DNA of 64,000 nucleotides from Dolosigranulum pigrum ATCC 51524 (GCF_000245815.1 NZ_JH601103.1:1265438-1329437), one strand, 5' to 3'. Counted from the stretch's first letter, positions 1 through 11,900 are shown. A program made the numbers and translations. The notes: generated by a model from the sequence alone, not told the origin.

Positions 1-1
1 A

Positions 2-637
2 TACGGACAAAGTAATCTAGATATGGCGCCTTGGGTTCATTTATTTTATGATTTAGGGTATAGTATTTTGTTACCCGATGCGCGTGGCCACGGCAAAAGT
101 CAAGGAAATTATATTGGTTTTGGCTGGCACGAACGGCTAGATTATCTAGAATGGATAGATTGGTTGAACAGTACCTACGATCATCCTAATACTGTCTTAT
201 TTGGCTTAAGTATGGGAGCTTCAACCGTTATGAATGTTAGTGGTGAGCCCCTTCCTGATAATGTTAAAGCGATTATCGAAGATTGTGGCTATAGTTCAAC
301 TTATGAAGAATTAGCTTACCAACTCCGTGCTCAATACAAACTTCCTGCTTTCCCTTTCTTACCACTAACAAGTATCTACACAAAATATCGCGCAAATTAT
401 TCCTTTAAAGAAGCTAGTCCACTTGAGCAAATTCAAAAAAGCCAGCTACCTATCTTATTCATTCATGGAGGAAAAGATGAAATTGTCCCAAGTTGGATGG
501 TGCATGAACTATATGAAGCGGCTGATGAACCGAAAGAGCTTTATTTTGTAGAAGAAGCAACTCATGGATATGCTTATGTCCTTGATAAAGAGACCTATCG
601 CCAACGCATTGCATCTTTCTTAGCTAAATATATATAA
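2..637 (+). CDS. alpha/beta hydrolase, 5' end cut by window edge
   Basis: Probable cytoplasmic serine hydrolase of the YqkD-like alpha/beta hydrolase type; the substrate cannot be read from sequence. The frame is open to the first base of the window, where the residues before the first Met read YGQSNLD, which fits the end of an oxyanion-hole HGYG element, so the N-terminus lies outside the window. Visible active-site parts are the nucleophile elbow GLSMGAS, a late GGKDEIVP segment carrying the probable acid, and ATHGYAY carrying the catalytic His. It runs to a normal C-terminus (FLAKYI). The fold call is safe; any specific activity would be a guess. Confidence 0.85.
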   Translation, partial: YGQSNLDMAPWVHLFYDLGYSILLPDARGHGKSQGNYIGFGWHERLDYLEWIDWLNSTYDHPNTVLFGLSMGASTVMNVSGEPLPDNVKAIIEDCGYSSTYEELAYQLRAQYKLPAFPFLPLTSIYTKYRANYSFKEASPLEQIQKSQLPILFIHGGKDEIVPSWMVHELYEAADEPKELYFVEEATHGYAYVLDKETYRQRIASFLAKYI

Positions 638-927
638 TTTTCACACATAATTTAACCTAAATACGCTATCATTGAGAGGTATTCTCTCGACGATGACGTT
701 TCTTTATTAGCGCAACCAAACTACTTAATCAACTTTCTATTATATTTTTTTATAAAAAATACTATTAAAAAAACTTTACACATAAATCATTTTAATAAAT
801 TTGATACTTTCACTAGAAAATGGGATTTAAATGAGTTATAATTAAGATGTCGTTCATTATTAGCGCTTATATTTGAATTTAAGTGTTAATACCGTTATGT
901 AAACTTTAATAGAAGGGGAGAGGATTT
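638..927. other. intergenic region, AT-rich
   Basis: About 290 bases without a credible gene. A weak imperfect hairpin (GAGAG/CTCTC, near 675-690) lies after the hydrolase stop but has no T-run. A TATAAT at 837-842 upstream of the sigma-like gene could be its -10 box, but I see no convincing -35 at the right spacing. A ribosome binding site (AAGGGGAGAGG) sits just before the ATG at 928. Confidence 0.4.
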
Positions 928-1464
928 ATGAGACAACACATTAACCCGGACGATATCAATATGTCAGAACTACTGGCAATTGTTGGACAGAATAATCGCA
1001 GACAACTAGAACACGCACTGGAAGAATTATGCCGTCCTGTTGTACAATTATTTTTGAAGAAACATCATATTCCACCTGTTCACCAACCAACCATTATCTC
1101 TCAAGCAAAAAAGATACTAAGCGAGGCTGTACAATCTTACAAAACAACCGATCAACATTGCACAAAGAACTTCACAGGATTTAAAGCCTATTATGAATTG
1201 TGTTTAGAGCAAAAGTTGTATGCTGAAATTACTGAATACCAAGCTAGTGATAACAATAAACTTAATAATTCAGTTATTCATAATGTCAGTCAGCCAAATT
1301 CGTTTAGTGCTCTTGAACAAAAGGTATTTGCTTCATACTTATTGAACTCTTCCTACAAAGAGATTGCAAAAGAACTCAATACCGACATTGAACAAGTAAA
1401 GGAAAGTGTTGGGCAATGTGCACACAAACTTACCGAACTAATTAATAAACAACCCCGAATATAA
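928..1464 (+). CDS. small sigma-H/ComX-like protein (candidate competence regulator)
   Basis: A 178-residue protein. Its last 50 residues resemble sigma-70 region 4.2 of the SigH/ComX group: residues about 127-175 hold an ALEQKVFASYLL helix followed by SYKEIAKELN and a second helix, which is the helix-turn-helix pattern of SigH (LExxVLxLYLxGxSYxEIAxxLN). The N-terminal half shows only loose similarity to a core-binding sigma region, with no clear region 2. The gene ends tail to tail with the prepilin peptidase gene, a late competence function, which fits but does not prove a competence role. It could also be an unrelated DNA-binding protein. The ATG has a good ribosome binding site eight bases upstream. 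Confidence 0.5.
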   Translation: MRQHINPDDINMSELLAIVGQNNRRQLEHALEELCRPVVQLFLKKHHIPPVHQPTIISQAKKILSEAVQSYKTTDQHCTKNFTGFKAYYELCLEQKLYAEITEYQASDNNKLNNSVIHNVSQPNSFSALEQKVFASYLLNSSYKEIAKELNTDIEQVKESVGQCAHKLTELINKQPRI

Positions 1465-1492
1465 AGAAGTCCTTTCTGATAAATATCTACAT

Positions 1493-1530
1493 AAAGCAGC
1501 TCATCTGACCTAAGATGAACTGCTTTATTT
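1493..1530. terminator. rho-independent terminator, probably bidirectional
   Basis: An inverted repeat (AAGCAG-TCATCT / AGATGA-CTGCTT) with a short loop lies between two convergent genes. It is flanked by T-rich sequence on one side and A-rich sequence on the other, so it can stop transcription from both. Confidence 0.75.
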
Positions 1531-1535
1531 AACCT

Positions 1536-2246
1536 TTATTGAGTAAATAAGACAATCATAGCTCCCAGACAAATATAAGGACCAAATGGCAATCTTACTT
1601 CCAAACAAGCATGTCGTCTATATTGTTTATAAAAACTAATCAATGCTAATACAGAAGCCCACCATACAATCCAGAGACTACTTTTCCAGCCAAAGATTGC
1701 TCCTAAAAGAATTAATAACTTCACATCTCCCATTCCTAATGATTCTTTCTTCGTACAGACCATTACTATAACTAACATAATTAGTTGTATGACAGCTCCT
1801 AGCAAAGCAGCTTGCCAAGAAACAGGTGATAACATCACTAATATTGGCGCAAACATAAGTAAAAAATGATTAGGAATGCGATAATGCCAATAATCACTAA
1901 CTGAAATAATGGCAGAAAAGCTAATCAACAATAAGTAAAAAATTAATTCTTCCGACCAACCCACTTTTAGATAGCTCCATACAAATAGGACGCCTGTCAG
2001 TAATTCAATAAGTGGGTACACTAACGAAATAGTCATCCAACAATTTCGACAACGCCCTTTTTGCATGATGTATGAAATTACCGGAATTAATTCACTAACG
2101 GTTAATCGCTTTTGGCATTGTGGGCATTTTGAATAACGAAATGACTTGTGACTCCACCACGTTAAGCGATAACCAACAACATTGAAATAAGAGCCTAGTA
2201 CAGTCCCGTATATTAATAACATTAAGCTAACGAACCCAGTAGACAT
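1536..2246 (-). CDS. comC: prepilin peptidase (ComC/PilD family)
   Basis: Membrane aspartyl protease that cleaves, and in many cases N-methylates, type IV-like prepilins; in Gram-positives it processes the ComG pseudopilins needed for DNA uptake. The N-terminal loop has GSYFNVVGYRL and two CxxC pairs (CPQC, CRNC), the zinc-binding arrangement of the two-domain enzymes. The two catalytic Asp are in SDYWHYRIPN and GMGDVKLL. Multiple hydrophobic helices span the rest. About 236 residues is normal. I prefer the ATG at 2246 over the upstream GTG at 2255, because the AAAGG motif lies directly against that GTG but at good distance from the ATG. Confidence 0.9.
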   Translation of the reverse strand: MSTGFVSLMLLIYGTVLGSYFNVVGYRLTWWSHKSFRYSKCPQCQKRLTVSELIPVISYIMQKGRCRNCWMTISLVYPLIELLTGVLFVWSYLKVGWSEELIFYLLLISFSAIISVSDYWHYRIPNHFLLMFAPILVMLSPVSWQAALLGAVIQLIMLVIVMVCTKKESLGMGDVKLLILLGAIFGWKSSLWIVWWASVLALISFYKQYRRHACLEVRLPFGPYICLGAMIVLFTQ

Positions 2247-2418
2247 AGCGTTCACCCTTTCCCTATTGTATTAATACACGAACTCATCTAGAATTAGTGT
2301 TTAGTTTCTAAATTTATTAAATATTATTAGTTGTGCTATACAAATTAACGAAGAATAAATATTTACGCCGGTTTAAACCCTTGATATACAGGGGTTTAAT
2401 AAGTTGTATTATGCAACA

Positions 2419-3045
2419 TTACATGCTCCATCCATTTGTCTCTTCATTCACCTTATATTTGCTTTGCTTTGAAATATATGGGTTACCTCCAACAACAAAT
2501 CGTAACTTCTTATCCGTCCACTCACCTTTATTAGGAATACCAATGCGTGGAAGAGCTACAATCTTTTGCGGGAAGCGCCGATCATTCTGGGTTAATTGAA
2601 GGGAACCTTCAGTAATATGCGTACCCTAATCTTCAGTCGTAATGCCTAGTGCCTGTGTCAATTTACCCGGACCATTGACTTGATCAACTCCAGTAATTGG
2701 ATGACGACGCTGATTAATCAATGCAAGACCCGTTTTAGGTTGAATGGCTCGAATCATTACCCCTTGTGGCGTCTGTGTATCTCCTGTTACAATATTGAGT
2801 AATAGATGTCCTCTCATTTGATAGATGTAGATGGTTCCTGGTGGGCTATATTGCGCGCGAAGTCGTGGCGTTCTTTTGCCACCATAACTATGTGATGCTA
2901 GATCTTCCACACCAAGATAAGCCTCTACATCAACAATCCAACCTGCTACTAACCCTGAATGCGTTTCTTTCTGAAGTACACATCCTAATAAGTCTTGAGC
3001 AATCTCAACCGTAGAGCGATCTGAACTTAGTAAGGTATCCATCAT
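2419..3045 (-). pseudogene. DNA-3-methyladenine glycosylase, interrupted by in-frame TAG
   Basis: Base-excision-repair glycosylase of the AAG/Mpg family, which removes alkylated purines. The first 139 codons are intact and contain the catalytic-Glu motif VDVEAYLG, HSYGGKRTPR and NGPGKLTQALGI. Then GAT-TAG (amber at 2626-2628) breaks the frame. Translation beyond the TAG continues in the same frame for 69 codons with unmistakable family sequence (ITEGSLQLTQNDRRFP, RIGIPNKGEW, FVVGGNPYISK) and stops at 2419. The whole frame, about 208 residues, is the family's usual length. The lost codon is most likely Tyr (TAC or TAT to TAG). It overlaps the upstream sirtuin unit closely. A sequencing error or suppression cannot be excluded. 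Confidence 0.85.
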
Positions 3046-3057
3046 ACATGCTCCTTC

Positions 3058-3795
3058 CTAACTTAATACGCTAAACACATCTGTCATATCCTGAATGAAC
3101 AGAAGTGGCTCAAGCCGGTGCGTACGGATGGGCTGGTTGTTAATAACTATCGCATGCTGTCCATTGAAGTAATCAATTAACCCTGCAGCAGGATATACAA
3201 CTAAAGATGTTCCCGCTACAATCAAAACTTCAGCTTCTTTCATCACTCGAATTGCCTGATCTACGACTGTCATATCAAGCTGTTCACCGTAGAGCGTTAC
3301 ATCAGGGCGAACAATGCCTTGATCAGCTGAGCATCTTGGAATGCCAGACTCATCTAATATTAATTCTTCATAATTATAGTACCGTCCACAATTTATACAA
3401 TAATTATGTTCTGTTGTCCCATGTAAATGATGGACGTGACTGCTTCCTGCTTGTTTATGCAAATTATCAATATTTTGTGTGACAATCTGTATATTTTTTC
3501 CTTGTTCCTCCAACTGTGCCATAAATTGATGGGCAATGTTGGGTTTTGCTTCTGGATAAACTAATTTATCAAAGTAAAACTGAAAAAATTGTACTGGATT
3601 TTTCCGAAAAAAACTAGCAGATACAATTTCTTCAGCTGGTAGTTGTCGATGCTGATCTTCAGCGTATAGTCCAGCTGAGGAACGAAAATCTGGAATACCA
3701 CTCGCAGTCGACACCCCTGCTCCACCAAAAAATACAATCCGATGATGCTGATCAATTATTTCCTTAAATCGTTCTAACTTCTCTTCCATACTCAT
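3058..3795 (-). CDS. NAD-dependent protein deacylase, sirtuin (CobB/SrtN type)
   Basis: Cytoplasmic NAD+-consuming lysine deacylase, 245 residues. The NAD site is GAGVSTASGIPDFRS (about residues 25-39), the catalytic segment TQNIDNLHKQAG with HLHGT follows, and the GTSL motif lies near the C-terminus. The zinc module keeps the first CxxC (CINC), but the second pair reads CSADQG, so Asp stands where the fourth Cys is expected. The ATG is preceded by AGAGGAAG. It lies just upstream of the broken glycosylase gene (12-base gap) and may be cotranscribed with it. Sirtuin identity is certain; the physiological substrate is not readable. Confidence 0.93.
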   Translation of the reverse strand: MSMEEKLERFKEIIDQHHRIVFFGGAGVSTASGIPDFRSSAGLYAEDQHRQLPAEEIVSASFFRKNPVQFFQFYFDKLVYPEAKPNIAHQFMAQLEEQGKNIQIVTQNIDNLHKQAGSSHVHHLHGTTEHNYCINCGRYYNYEELILDESGIPRCSADQGIVRPDVTLYGEQLDMTVVDQAIRVMKEAEVLIVAGTSLVVYPAAGLIDYFNGQHAIVINNQPIRTHRLEPLLFIQDMTDVFSVLS

Positions 3796-3815
3796 ATAAA
3801 TGCTTCCTCTCTATT

Positions 3816-3846
3816 AAAAAAGCTCTGGCCAATGCCAAAGCTTTTG
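3816..3846 (-). terminator. rho-independent terminator after lepA
   Basis: On the minus strand an AAGCT-TGGC / GCCA-AGCTT hairpin with a three-base loop is followed by TTTTTT, immediately after the lepA stop. Confidence 0.8.
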
Positions 3847-3850
3847 TTCA

Positions 3851-5677
3851 TTAATCACTGTCCAAATCAAGTACTGCCATGAATGCTTCTTGTGGAATTT
3901 CTACATTACCAACATTCTTCATCCGTTTCTTACCTTCTTTTTGTTTCTTCAAGAGTTTCTGACGACGGGTAACATCCCCACCGTAGAGTTTCTCTGTAAC
4001 ATCTTTACGGTAAGCCTTAACCGTTGAACGTGCTACAATATTGTGACCAATTGCTGCTTGGATTGGAATTTCAAATTGTTGACGTGGAATTTTTTCTTTC
4101 AATTGATCAACAATTGCTCGGCCCCGTTCATAAGAAAAATCTTTATGAACAATGAAGCTCAAGGCATCCACCGAATCGCCATGAATGAGAATATCCATCT
4201 TCACAAGGTTACTTTGCTCATAACCCGCTGCTTCATAGTCGAGCGAAGCATAACCTTTTGTCATGGACTTCAATCGGTCGAAGAAATCAAAGACAATTTC
4301 TGAAAGTGGTAAATTATAAATCACATTGACCCGTAAATCATCTAAGTATTCCATCGTAACAAAGTTCCCACGCTTGCGCTCACAAATTTCCATCACAGCA
4401 CCCACATAATCATTCGGTACTGTAACAGTTGCTTTAACACGAGGTTCTTCAATAGAGTCAATCTCAGTCGGTTCTGGCATCTCAGATGGGTTGCTGACTT
4501 CGATCATCTCACCATCTGTTTTTTGAACATGATAAATAACGGACGGAGCAGTTGTAATTAAGTCTAAATTAAACTCGCGCTCCAGACGCTCCTGAATAAC
4601 ATCCATATGCAACATACCTAGGAACCCACAGCGGAAACCGAAACCTAATGCTTGTGATGTTTCTGCTTGGAATTGGAGTGAAGAATCATTCAACTGCAAA
4701 CGTTCGAGAGCTTCTCGTAAGTCCTCATAGTCCCCTGAATCGGTTGGGTACATTCCACAGTATACCATTGGAATCATAGTTCGGTAACCTTGTAGTGGTT
4801 TATCAGCTGGATTATTCGCTAATGTAATCGTATCCCCAACACGTGCATCTCGAACAGATTTAATATTTGCTGTAATATAGCCAACATCCCCGACCATCAG
4901 GGCATCTCTTTCAATCGGTTTTGGTGAGAACACACCTAGTTCAGTCACTTCATAGACCTTCCCACTATTCATCAGTTTTATCTTGTCGCCCTTTTCGATC
5001 ATACCTTCTTTCACGCGGACACTTAATACGACACCACGGTAAGAATCATATACCGAATCAAAAATTAAAGCTTGGACAGGATTATCAATATCGCCTTCTG
5101 GTGGTGGTACTTTGTCGACAATTTGCTCAAGAATATCTTCAATCCCAATCCCATTTTTTGCACTCGCATGAACGGCATCACTTGCATCTAGTCCAATCAT
5201 ATTTTCTACTTCAAGACTAACTCGCTCTGGATCCGCTGCTGGCAAGTCGATTTTATTAATGACTGGTACGATTTCCAAGTCAGCATCTATCGCTAGGTAC
5301 ACATTAGCCAAGGTTTGTGCCTCAACTCCTTGAGCTGCATCAACGACTAAAATAGCTCCCTCACAAGCAGCCAAACTACGTGACACTTCATACGTAAAGT
5401 CAACATGCCCCGGTGTATCAATTAAGTGGAACAGATATTCTTGACCATCTTTCGCTTGATATTTCAATTCAACTGTATTTAATTTAATCGTAATTCCACG
5501 CTCACGCTCAAGATCCATTGAGTCCAAAAGTTGATCTTGCATTTCTCGATCACTAACGGTTTCCGTAACTTGCAGAATACGATCTGCCAGTGTCGATTTC
5601 CCATGATCGATATGGGCAATAATCGAAAAATTCCGAATACGCTCTTGTCGCTCACGCGCTTGTTGTTTATCCATCAA
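3851..5677 (-). CDS. lepA: elongation factor 4 (LepA), ribosome-associated translational GTPase
   Basis: A 608-residue LepA/EF4, the usual length. EF4 is a GTPase that acts on stalled or mistranslocated ribosomes and is implicated in back-translocation or ribosome assembly. G1 is AHIDHGKST (about residues 20-28), switch [10 protein letters not shown]3 DTPGHVDF and G4 NKIDLP. EF-G-like domains II, III and V follow, and the LepA-specific C-terminal domain ends with the basic [17 protein letters not shown] stretch. The ATG follows a GGGGAC-type ribosome binding site. A clear promoter lies 30-60 bases upstream and a terminator follows the stop, so it is monocistronic. Confidence 0.98.
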   Translation of the reverse strand: MMDKQQARERQERIRNFSIIAHIDHGKSTLADRILQVTETVSDREMQDQLLDSMDLERERGITIKLNTVELKYQAKDGQEYLFHLIDTPGHVDFTYEVSRSLAACEGAILVVDAAQGVEAQTLANVYLAIDADLEIVPVINKIDLPAADPERVSLEVENMIGLDASDAVHASAKNGIGIEDILEQIVDKVPPPEGDIDNPVQALIFDSVYDSYRGVVLSVRVKEGMIEKGDKIKLMNSGKVYEVTELGVFSPKPIERDALMVGDVGYITANIKSVRDARVGDTITLANNPADKPLQGYRTMIPMVYCGMYPTDSGDYEDLREALERLQLNDSSLQFQAETSQALGFGFRCGFLGMLHMDVIQERLEREFNLDLITTAPSVIYHVQKTDGEMIEVSNPSEMPEPTEIDSIEEPRVKATVTVPNDYVGAVMEICERKRGNFVTMEYLDDLRVNVIYNLPLSEIVFDFFDRLKSMTKGYASLDYEAAGYEQSNLVKMDILIHGDSVDALSFIVHKDFSYERGRAIVDQLKEKIPRQQFEIPIQAAIGHNIVARSTVKAYRKDVTEKLYGGDVTRRQKLLKKQKEGKKRMKNVGNVEIPQEAFMAVLDLDSD

Positions 5678-5707
5678 GTCCCCTACTTTCTATAAACATT
5701 CTTTTTC

Positions 5708-5737
5708 ATTATACCATTTATTTAACATAAATATCAA
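5708..5737 (-). promoter_or_regulatory. sigma-A promoter of lepA
   Basis: Minus-strand TTGATA (5732-5737) and TATAAT (5708-5713), separated by 18 bases, about 30 bases before the lepA start. Confidence 0.75.
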
Positions 5738-5847
5738 CAAGCCGAGAAGCTCTTAAATTAATAAGAAGCTAACTCCCCTAATATACTTACCCTCGAAAGT
5801 TAAGCAAAACTATTATGATCTTTTATGTATTACTATAATAATGATTG

Positions 5848-5903
5848 GATAAAAACAAAATCGAGTGGCTTATCTCTGGTCAATTGCCGGAAATAAACCA
5901 CTC
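5848..5903 (-). terminator. terminator of the large protease gene
   Basis: On the minus strand a long stem (GAGTGGTTTATTTCCGG against CCAGAGATAAGCCACTC, a few mismatches) is followed by GATTTTGTTTTT. It lies 66 bases after the protease stop. Confidence 0.85.
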
Positions 5904-5969
5904 AATTATATGCTTAATTGTTACTATTCAAAACTCCAACTTTTTTGGGAACACATCATTGGGTGTTAG

Positions 5970-8900
5970 CTAGTCTTTTCTTAATTTTTCTATGCTCACT
6001 CCTACCAGCGTTGAAAAAATTCCTATTAATCCAAGAATCCATGATCCTGTAGCAGTATCTGGTAATCGCTCACCTTCTGCAACTTGTTCTTCAGCTTTTT
6101 CAGTCAGTTGTTTGTTAGATGATTGAGGTAATTTATTGGTAATCACCTCTGATTGTTGTATGGTATGTTTTCCACTTTCATTGTTTTTCTGATCTGCTAT
6201 TTTGTTCATTTCAGTGCTAACAACAAGTTTTTCATTTAATGCAACTGCTTGGCGAATAATTGTTTCAATAGCAGGCACATTTTCTGCCTGTTGTATAGCT
6301 ATTCGATAAGTAGCTATAGCGTCTTCATTTAAATTTGGCAATGTCGCAATAGATGTTATTGCGTTATCTTTTTCAACTTGAAGTAATGCTTGTAGTTGAT
6401 GATGTGGAAATACCGGTTTTTCATGAGTAGCTGCTTTATGATGATTCACTCCACCTTCAAATGCTGGTTGATCCGGACGAATGAGACTTTCACCTTTTCC
6501 TGTCTCTATCTTCGAATCATCAGGTAATTTATCATCCTCATCAGTTGTATCAGGAATTTCCCCAGTTGATTGATTATCATCTATTTCTGGTCGCTTAGGT
6601 TGTTGTGGCTTTTCTTCCGCTTGATCTGATCCACTCTCTTCAATAGATGGTGGTGTAGGGACTTCTGTTTGATTTTCTTTTAATTTAAATACATAGGTCA
6701 GAATTGCTTCCTTTTCCGATGCTACAAAAGTGACATCTACACGTTGATATTCCTTACCGCCACGTTCAATAGCTTCCGGCAAGTATTGATCATACACTTC
6801 GCGAGCCTGTTCCGCTGAGGTCCAAACATCAGAATCTTTGCGGTCATAGACAACTTGTTCCCCATCGAAGTCAGCGATAAGTTTGAAGTAGTCTTTTATG
6901 ATTTCTGGTTGTGGCGTTTGTTCCTTATCATTATCTGGTTTAGCTTCGGGTTGAGGCGTTTGTTCTGGCATTTGATCTTCTTGGTCATTCTCTTTTTTAT
7001 CAGGGAATTTCGGCTCAACATACTCCGGTTCTTCAACGACTGGTCGGTCTTTAAAGACTGCTTCAACCGTATAACCTTCTGCATCTAAGCTAGAAATAAT
7101 CGTTTCGCCTGCTTCTATTAGCTTACTTTCATTATTAATTCGGTAGCCAGCAAAAAGTTTGTTTTCTGGAACAACGCCGGTGTAGTCTGGCAAGACAAAA
7201 TCTTCCCCAGCAACAACATCGAAGTTAAGCTGACTATTGTCTTTGAAGGCGATCGTTGTCTTCGTTTTCGCTTCATCGGCTAGTTTTGTTAATGTTTCTT
7301 TTTCAGCATCGAAGTGATATTTCTCTACTTTAGTATTGCCCGCGTAGTCCTTAGCCACTACGGTCATATCAAATGGTCCTTTTTGGTTTGATAAATCAAA
7401 GTTATCAATTTTTTGACCATTGACATAGACCTGGTACTCTTGAATTTCACCAGCTTTACCATCATCACGCAAGTCTTGAATCGTAAGGTTGAGATACTTG
7501 TTCTCTCCATACGTTAAGGCTAACTCCCCTTTTTTCTCCTTCGATAATTCTAGGTTAATCTCTGGTTTTTTATTATCGTAGAAGAATTGGTAGTGAACGC
7601 CAACAGCTGCTTTATTCGGGTTACCATTCTCACCCGCTTTTAGGAACGGTTTGCCATCAAGATCATAAACAACATCTGGGAATCCATTTGATTTGTAATC
7701 TTTTATTCCCCAATCCATTACATCACCGTTAGCCACTTTTAATTCCACGTTAAACGGTCTGGAGTTATCGATGTGTAAATCTCCATAGATGAGATAATCT
7801 TCAATGATTGATTCATTAACCCGCAATTGCCAGTAAAAACCACCTTTATCTCCAATTCTACCACGCAAGTAGAAGGGTCCTTTCTTAAGATAAAGCTTAT
7901 TGGTATTGCTTGGATTAAAGTATCGACGGTCAAGTTGTAACTCAACAGGTTTTGTATCAAGATAGAAGACTTTTCCGTCTTCATTGAGCGCTGCGACGTC
8001 ACCTAATTCACCTTCATAAGGTTTGTCATCTTCACCTATTAAGACAAGTTTTTGCAACGCGTCCGCACTAGTGGTATCGATTAATTGGCCATCTTTATCT
8101 ATAGCACGGTTTTGCTCATCTGTCTTAATCTTGAAGACTTGGTAGCGTAAGATATTAAATCCTTGCTTGGTCTTGAATCGTATATCATAGCTTGTTCGAC
8201 CATCTCTACTGAATCTTGAATCCCCATAAACCCATTTAGAAGTCATATCCACCATGTTCGGCTCTGAATCTATGATCTTCTTAATATCTTCCTTACTGTA
8301 GGCGCCATTCGAATCGATCATATCCGTCTTACCTGGGTTATAGGAGCTTAATTTTAATGCATACCCATCACGGACATAAATTTTATCATTTAAAATATAG
8401 TAACCAGGTTGTTGTTCATCTTCGTAGACAGTATTCGTCCCCAAGGTAGCATCTTCACGAGTTGGTAGTTTACGAAGTTCAGCTTGACCTAGTTCAATAA
8501 TACTACCATATTGTGAAGCGTAAGGATATACCGTTCTCTCTCCTAGTTTACTTTCCGGCATACGAACTTTAAGGACTTTTCTAGTACGCCAACCATCTGT
8601 AATAGTAATGCTCATATCTCCTGCGTATGGCATCCCATTAACGATATCATTAATATTACCGTATAAGTCAAAGGTCATTACCTGGGTAGTTGGATCATAT
8701 TTAGTTACAATTTTATTGCGAAGTTGGCCATTCGAAATGTAAGCACTGGCACTAGATGACACATTTGTCACTTGTCCCATAATTTCAAAACTACCGCTAG
8801 CTGATGGATTAACCACACCAATGAAATCTTTTAAGTTTTCCTCATCTTCTACTTCATATTCTAATTCCGAACCATCTTCATAGCTAATTGGTTGATAGTT

Positions 8901-11900
8901 ACTATCGTAGTTGTAGTCCATAATGACTTGTCTCGTCCCACCATTAACAAAGTCTGGCATCTCTTTGTATTTGAGCTTAATTTTTTTCTTCAAGTCTGAT
9001 GTTTCAAAGTCACGAATAGTCGAGACCTCTTTGTTAATTGTAACTGCTGATTCCCCAGTAGGCTGTGTGGTGTCTTCAATGGTTGGGGCTTCTGGTGTTG
9101 TTTCTTCATCAGGTGCTACCGCAGATTCTGCTGGTTTTTTCAAGCCTTCTAGTAGCTTGCTCTCATCAATCTCACCTAACTTAACATACTTAGAACTATC
9201 TACATCAGGATCGATCAAGTGATAAGTAATCTTGCCATTCTCATCAGCCTTATTGGCAAATTTAATTCGGTGAATTTTTGTGAAGTTAGATGCTCCATCT
9301 AGTGCAACCACTTCAAGAATTTTACCGCGAAGATCTCCAGCATTTCTAATTTCATAAACGGTATTGCCGTCCTTATCGAGCAATCTATTTTTACCTTCAC
9401 CCTCTCCGGCATAGACAACATCTAACATTTTTTCAGGGCGTCCGTATTGGTCTACAATCGCAGCCCCCGCATACCAAACTTTATTGTTTACTTTTTCAAA
9501 TTTATCCGGATGCAGCACTTGATCTCTATAGAAGAGCATGTCGTTTTTGTAAGCTTCTTTAGCTCGGTGGTAAGTATCTTTAACTAATAAACGAACTGCA
9601 CTTGGATTAGAGAAATCTACCGAAACAATTTCTGGTGGCGTATTGTCAATCTTAACCGGAATATATGACTCTTGCCATGGGTGATCCTCAGTCAGTCGAT
9701 ACTTGAACTTGAAGTAGTACTGTCCTTCTGCAATAGATTCATACTGTCCTTGGATACCTTCAGGAGATGCACTATCAACAGTTGGATCAATTACATTTTC
9801 CTTGCCACGTGGATTATAGATCAAACCATCCCATTTCAAGTCTCCCCAAACTTTTAGGCCGGAACTCTTGATTCCATGAGAATCATTTCGCTTAGAGTTC
9901 AAAATACCTCGGACAAAATGCTCTTTCGAGAGGACTTTTAAGGTGTTTTGTTTTTGACCGTTTTCACCGGTGTTATTTACAATAGAGATTTCACCATTTA
10001 AAGCTGATCGAAGCACTAATGGCGATGGTGTGACATCTTTTTGTACACTCGCTTCTTGTGGATTTCCATCTTTATCTAATGGAGTAATATTAATAATTTT
10101 TGAGCCACTCTTTGATGGAGCATTCAAATTAGGATGGTTGTTAAAGGCAAAGATGTCAGGATCTTGGTCTAATGCTTTATTCTTACCATCTTTTCTATTT
10201 TGAATAACACCAGTTGGCGTGAACATATCTAAGCCATGTTCTCCACCTTGTCCTTTATTTAACGTACCCGGAACTTTGGGTTTCCCAGTATCGTCCACTC
10301 CTTCCATGCTTTTAGCGCGAGAGCCTTCTTCCCAAGCCCATTTATCTAAGATTGGTTCTTTATTCCAGTCCCCTGCAAATCCCATTAATGGCATCGTAAG
10401 TGATGGTTGCGCAGAAGGGTTATTTTTGTCTTCAGCTTCTTCAACAGACTCGAAGTTAATGAAGGATTCAACAAATTGATTCTTACCGTGGGCATCTCCT
10501 AAGTTAAGAATTCCTTTCAGTTCATAACTAGAATTCGCCTTAATTGTAAAGGTATCTTTTTCGAATTCAATGCCTGCGTTGTTAACAGCTGTTGGATGAA
10601 TTTCTGGTACGATCTTCTTACCGTCTTTTGATTTTTCATCTTGGTACGTTTCGTCTAGTTTTAATTTGTTAACAATACCATCAGTTGTCACCGGACTAGC
10701 GGATACTTTAAACGTCAAATCACGATTCGACGTGTTGTGTAAATTCACTGAGAATAATCGTTTTTCATGCTTAACTTCCTTCAAAGAAATTGAGCCATAT
10801 GAATTGACTAATCCCTTAGAGTCTTTATTTTTAAAGGTTGCTAAGACATTATTTTTAAGGGCTTTAGCCACATTAATTAACCCGGCTCCTTGTTGTCTTG
10901 GCGAGGCATAGTGAACGGCTGACTCTCCCCAAGTAGTTGGATCCATCATTGGCGTGGCTGTATTTTGGAGGACAATCTTAGTTAATGTTGTAAAATCAAT
11001 AGCATTATCCCCTGTTAAATTTTTAAGGGTATCTGTTTTTAGCATCTCTTGTAATTTAGGTTTGATTAATGTAGTCGCTGCGGCCACTACGGGAGTAGCC
11101 ATGGATGTTCCTGACATATAACCGTAAGTTGACTTGCCATTGATGACATTAAGTGTAGATTTGATATTTTTACCTGGTGCAGATACATCAGGTTTCAATA
11201 ATAAGTCGACTCGTGGACCCCAAGATGTTGATCCAGCTGGGACGAGTTGGTTCTTAACAATCGCTTTTTCATCAGAGAAATTAAACGTTAATTCTTTTTC
11301 GTCACCAACATTTGGTTTGTTCGCATTAAATGACTCCATATCAATTGGGTAATACTGATCTTCTTTTCCTTTAAAGTCTTTTATATCATTTTTCTTAACA
11401 TCTCTCTTTTTATTAGGGGCAATCATGTTCCAGAGTTTAAGCCCATCTTCTCCTGAGACAGTCATAACTTGTGCATCTGTCTTCGTGTCCCCTTCATATC
11501 CCATTGCTGGTAGATCAGTCCAATTATCGCGATTATAAAAGTTAACTGTATTAACTAACATGACTGCACGAGCACCTTTATCTTTGGCTCGTTTAAAAGC
11601 ATGTTTTAAATCCTTTGTATAAATACGGTCCATTACGGCAATTTTATCTTTTAGATCCAAGCCGGCTACATCTTCATCACGGCCTTGTCCGATATAGACA
11701 AATTTAAATTTAGTCTGGGTTGCTTCATTTTCTGTAACAATTTTGTCTTTATCGAAGAATGCTCCCACATGGGTGTACTTAAAGTCTTCGTCATTAATTT
11801 TTAGTTTGTTAAATATAATTTCGGTATTTCGAGCGGAAGCAACGGCAATCGCATCTTCGTGAGCCGCTGTTCGAGTAACGTTACCTGTGTCGGTCATTTT

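Noticed and set aside
2380..2417. AAACCC...GGGTTT inverted repeat as an attachment site or terminator
   Set aside because: Short stem, no T-run in the direction of the glycosylase gene, and no integrase or direct repeat nearby.
2333..2599. 88-codon plus-strand ORF
   Set aside because: It lies opposite the 3' part of the broken glycosylase gene, whose minus-strand translation carries clear family motifs; the plus frame looks like nothing.
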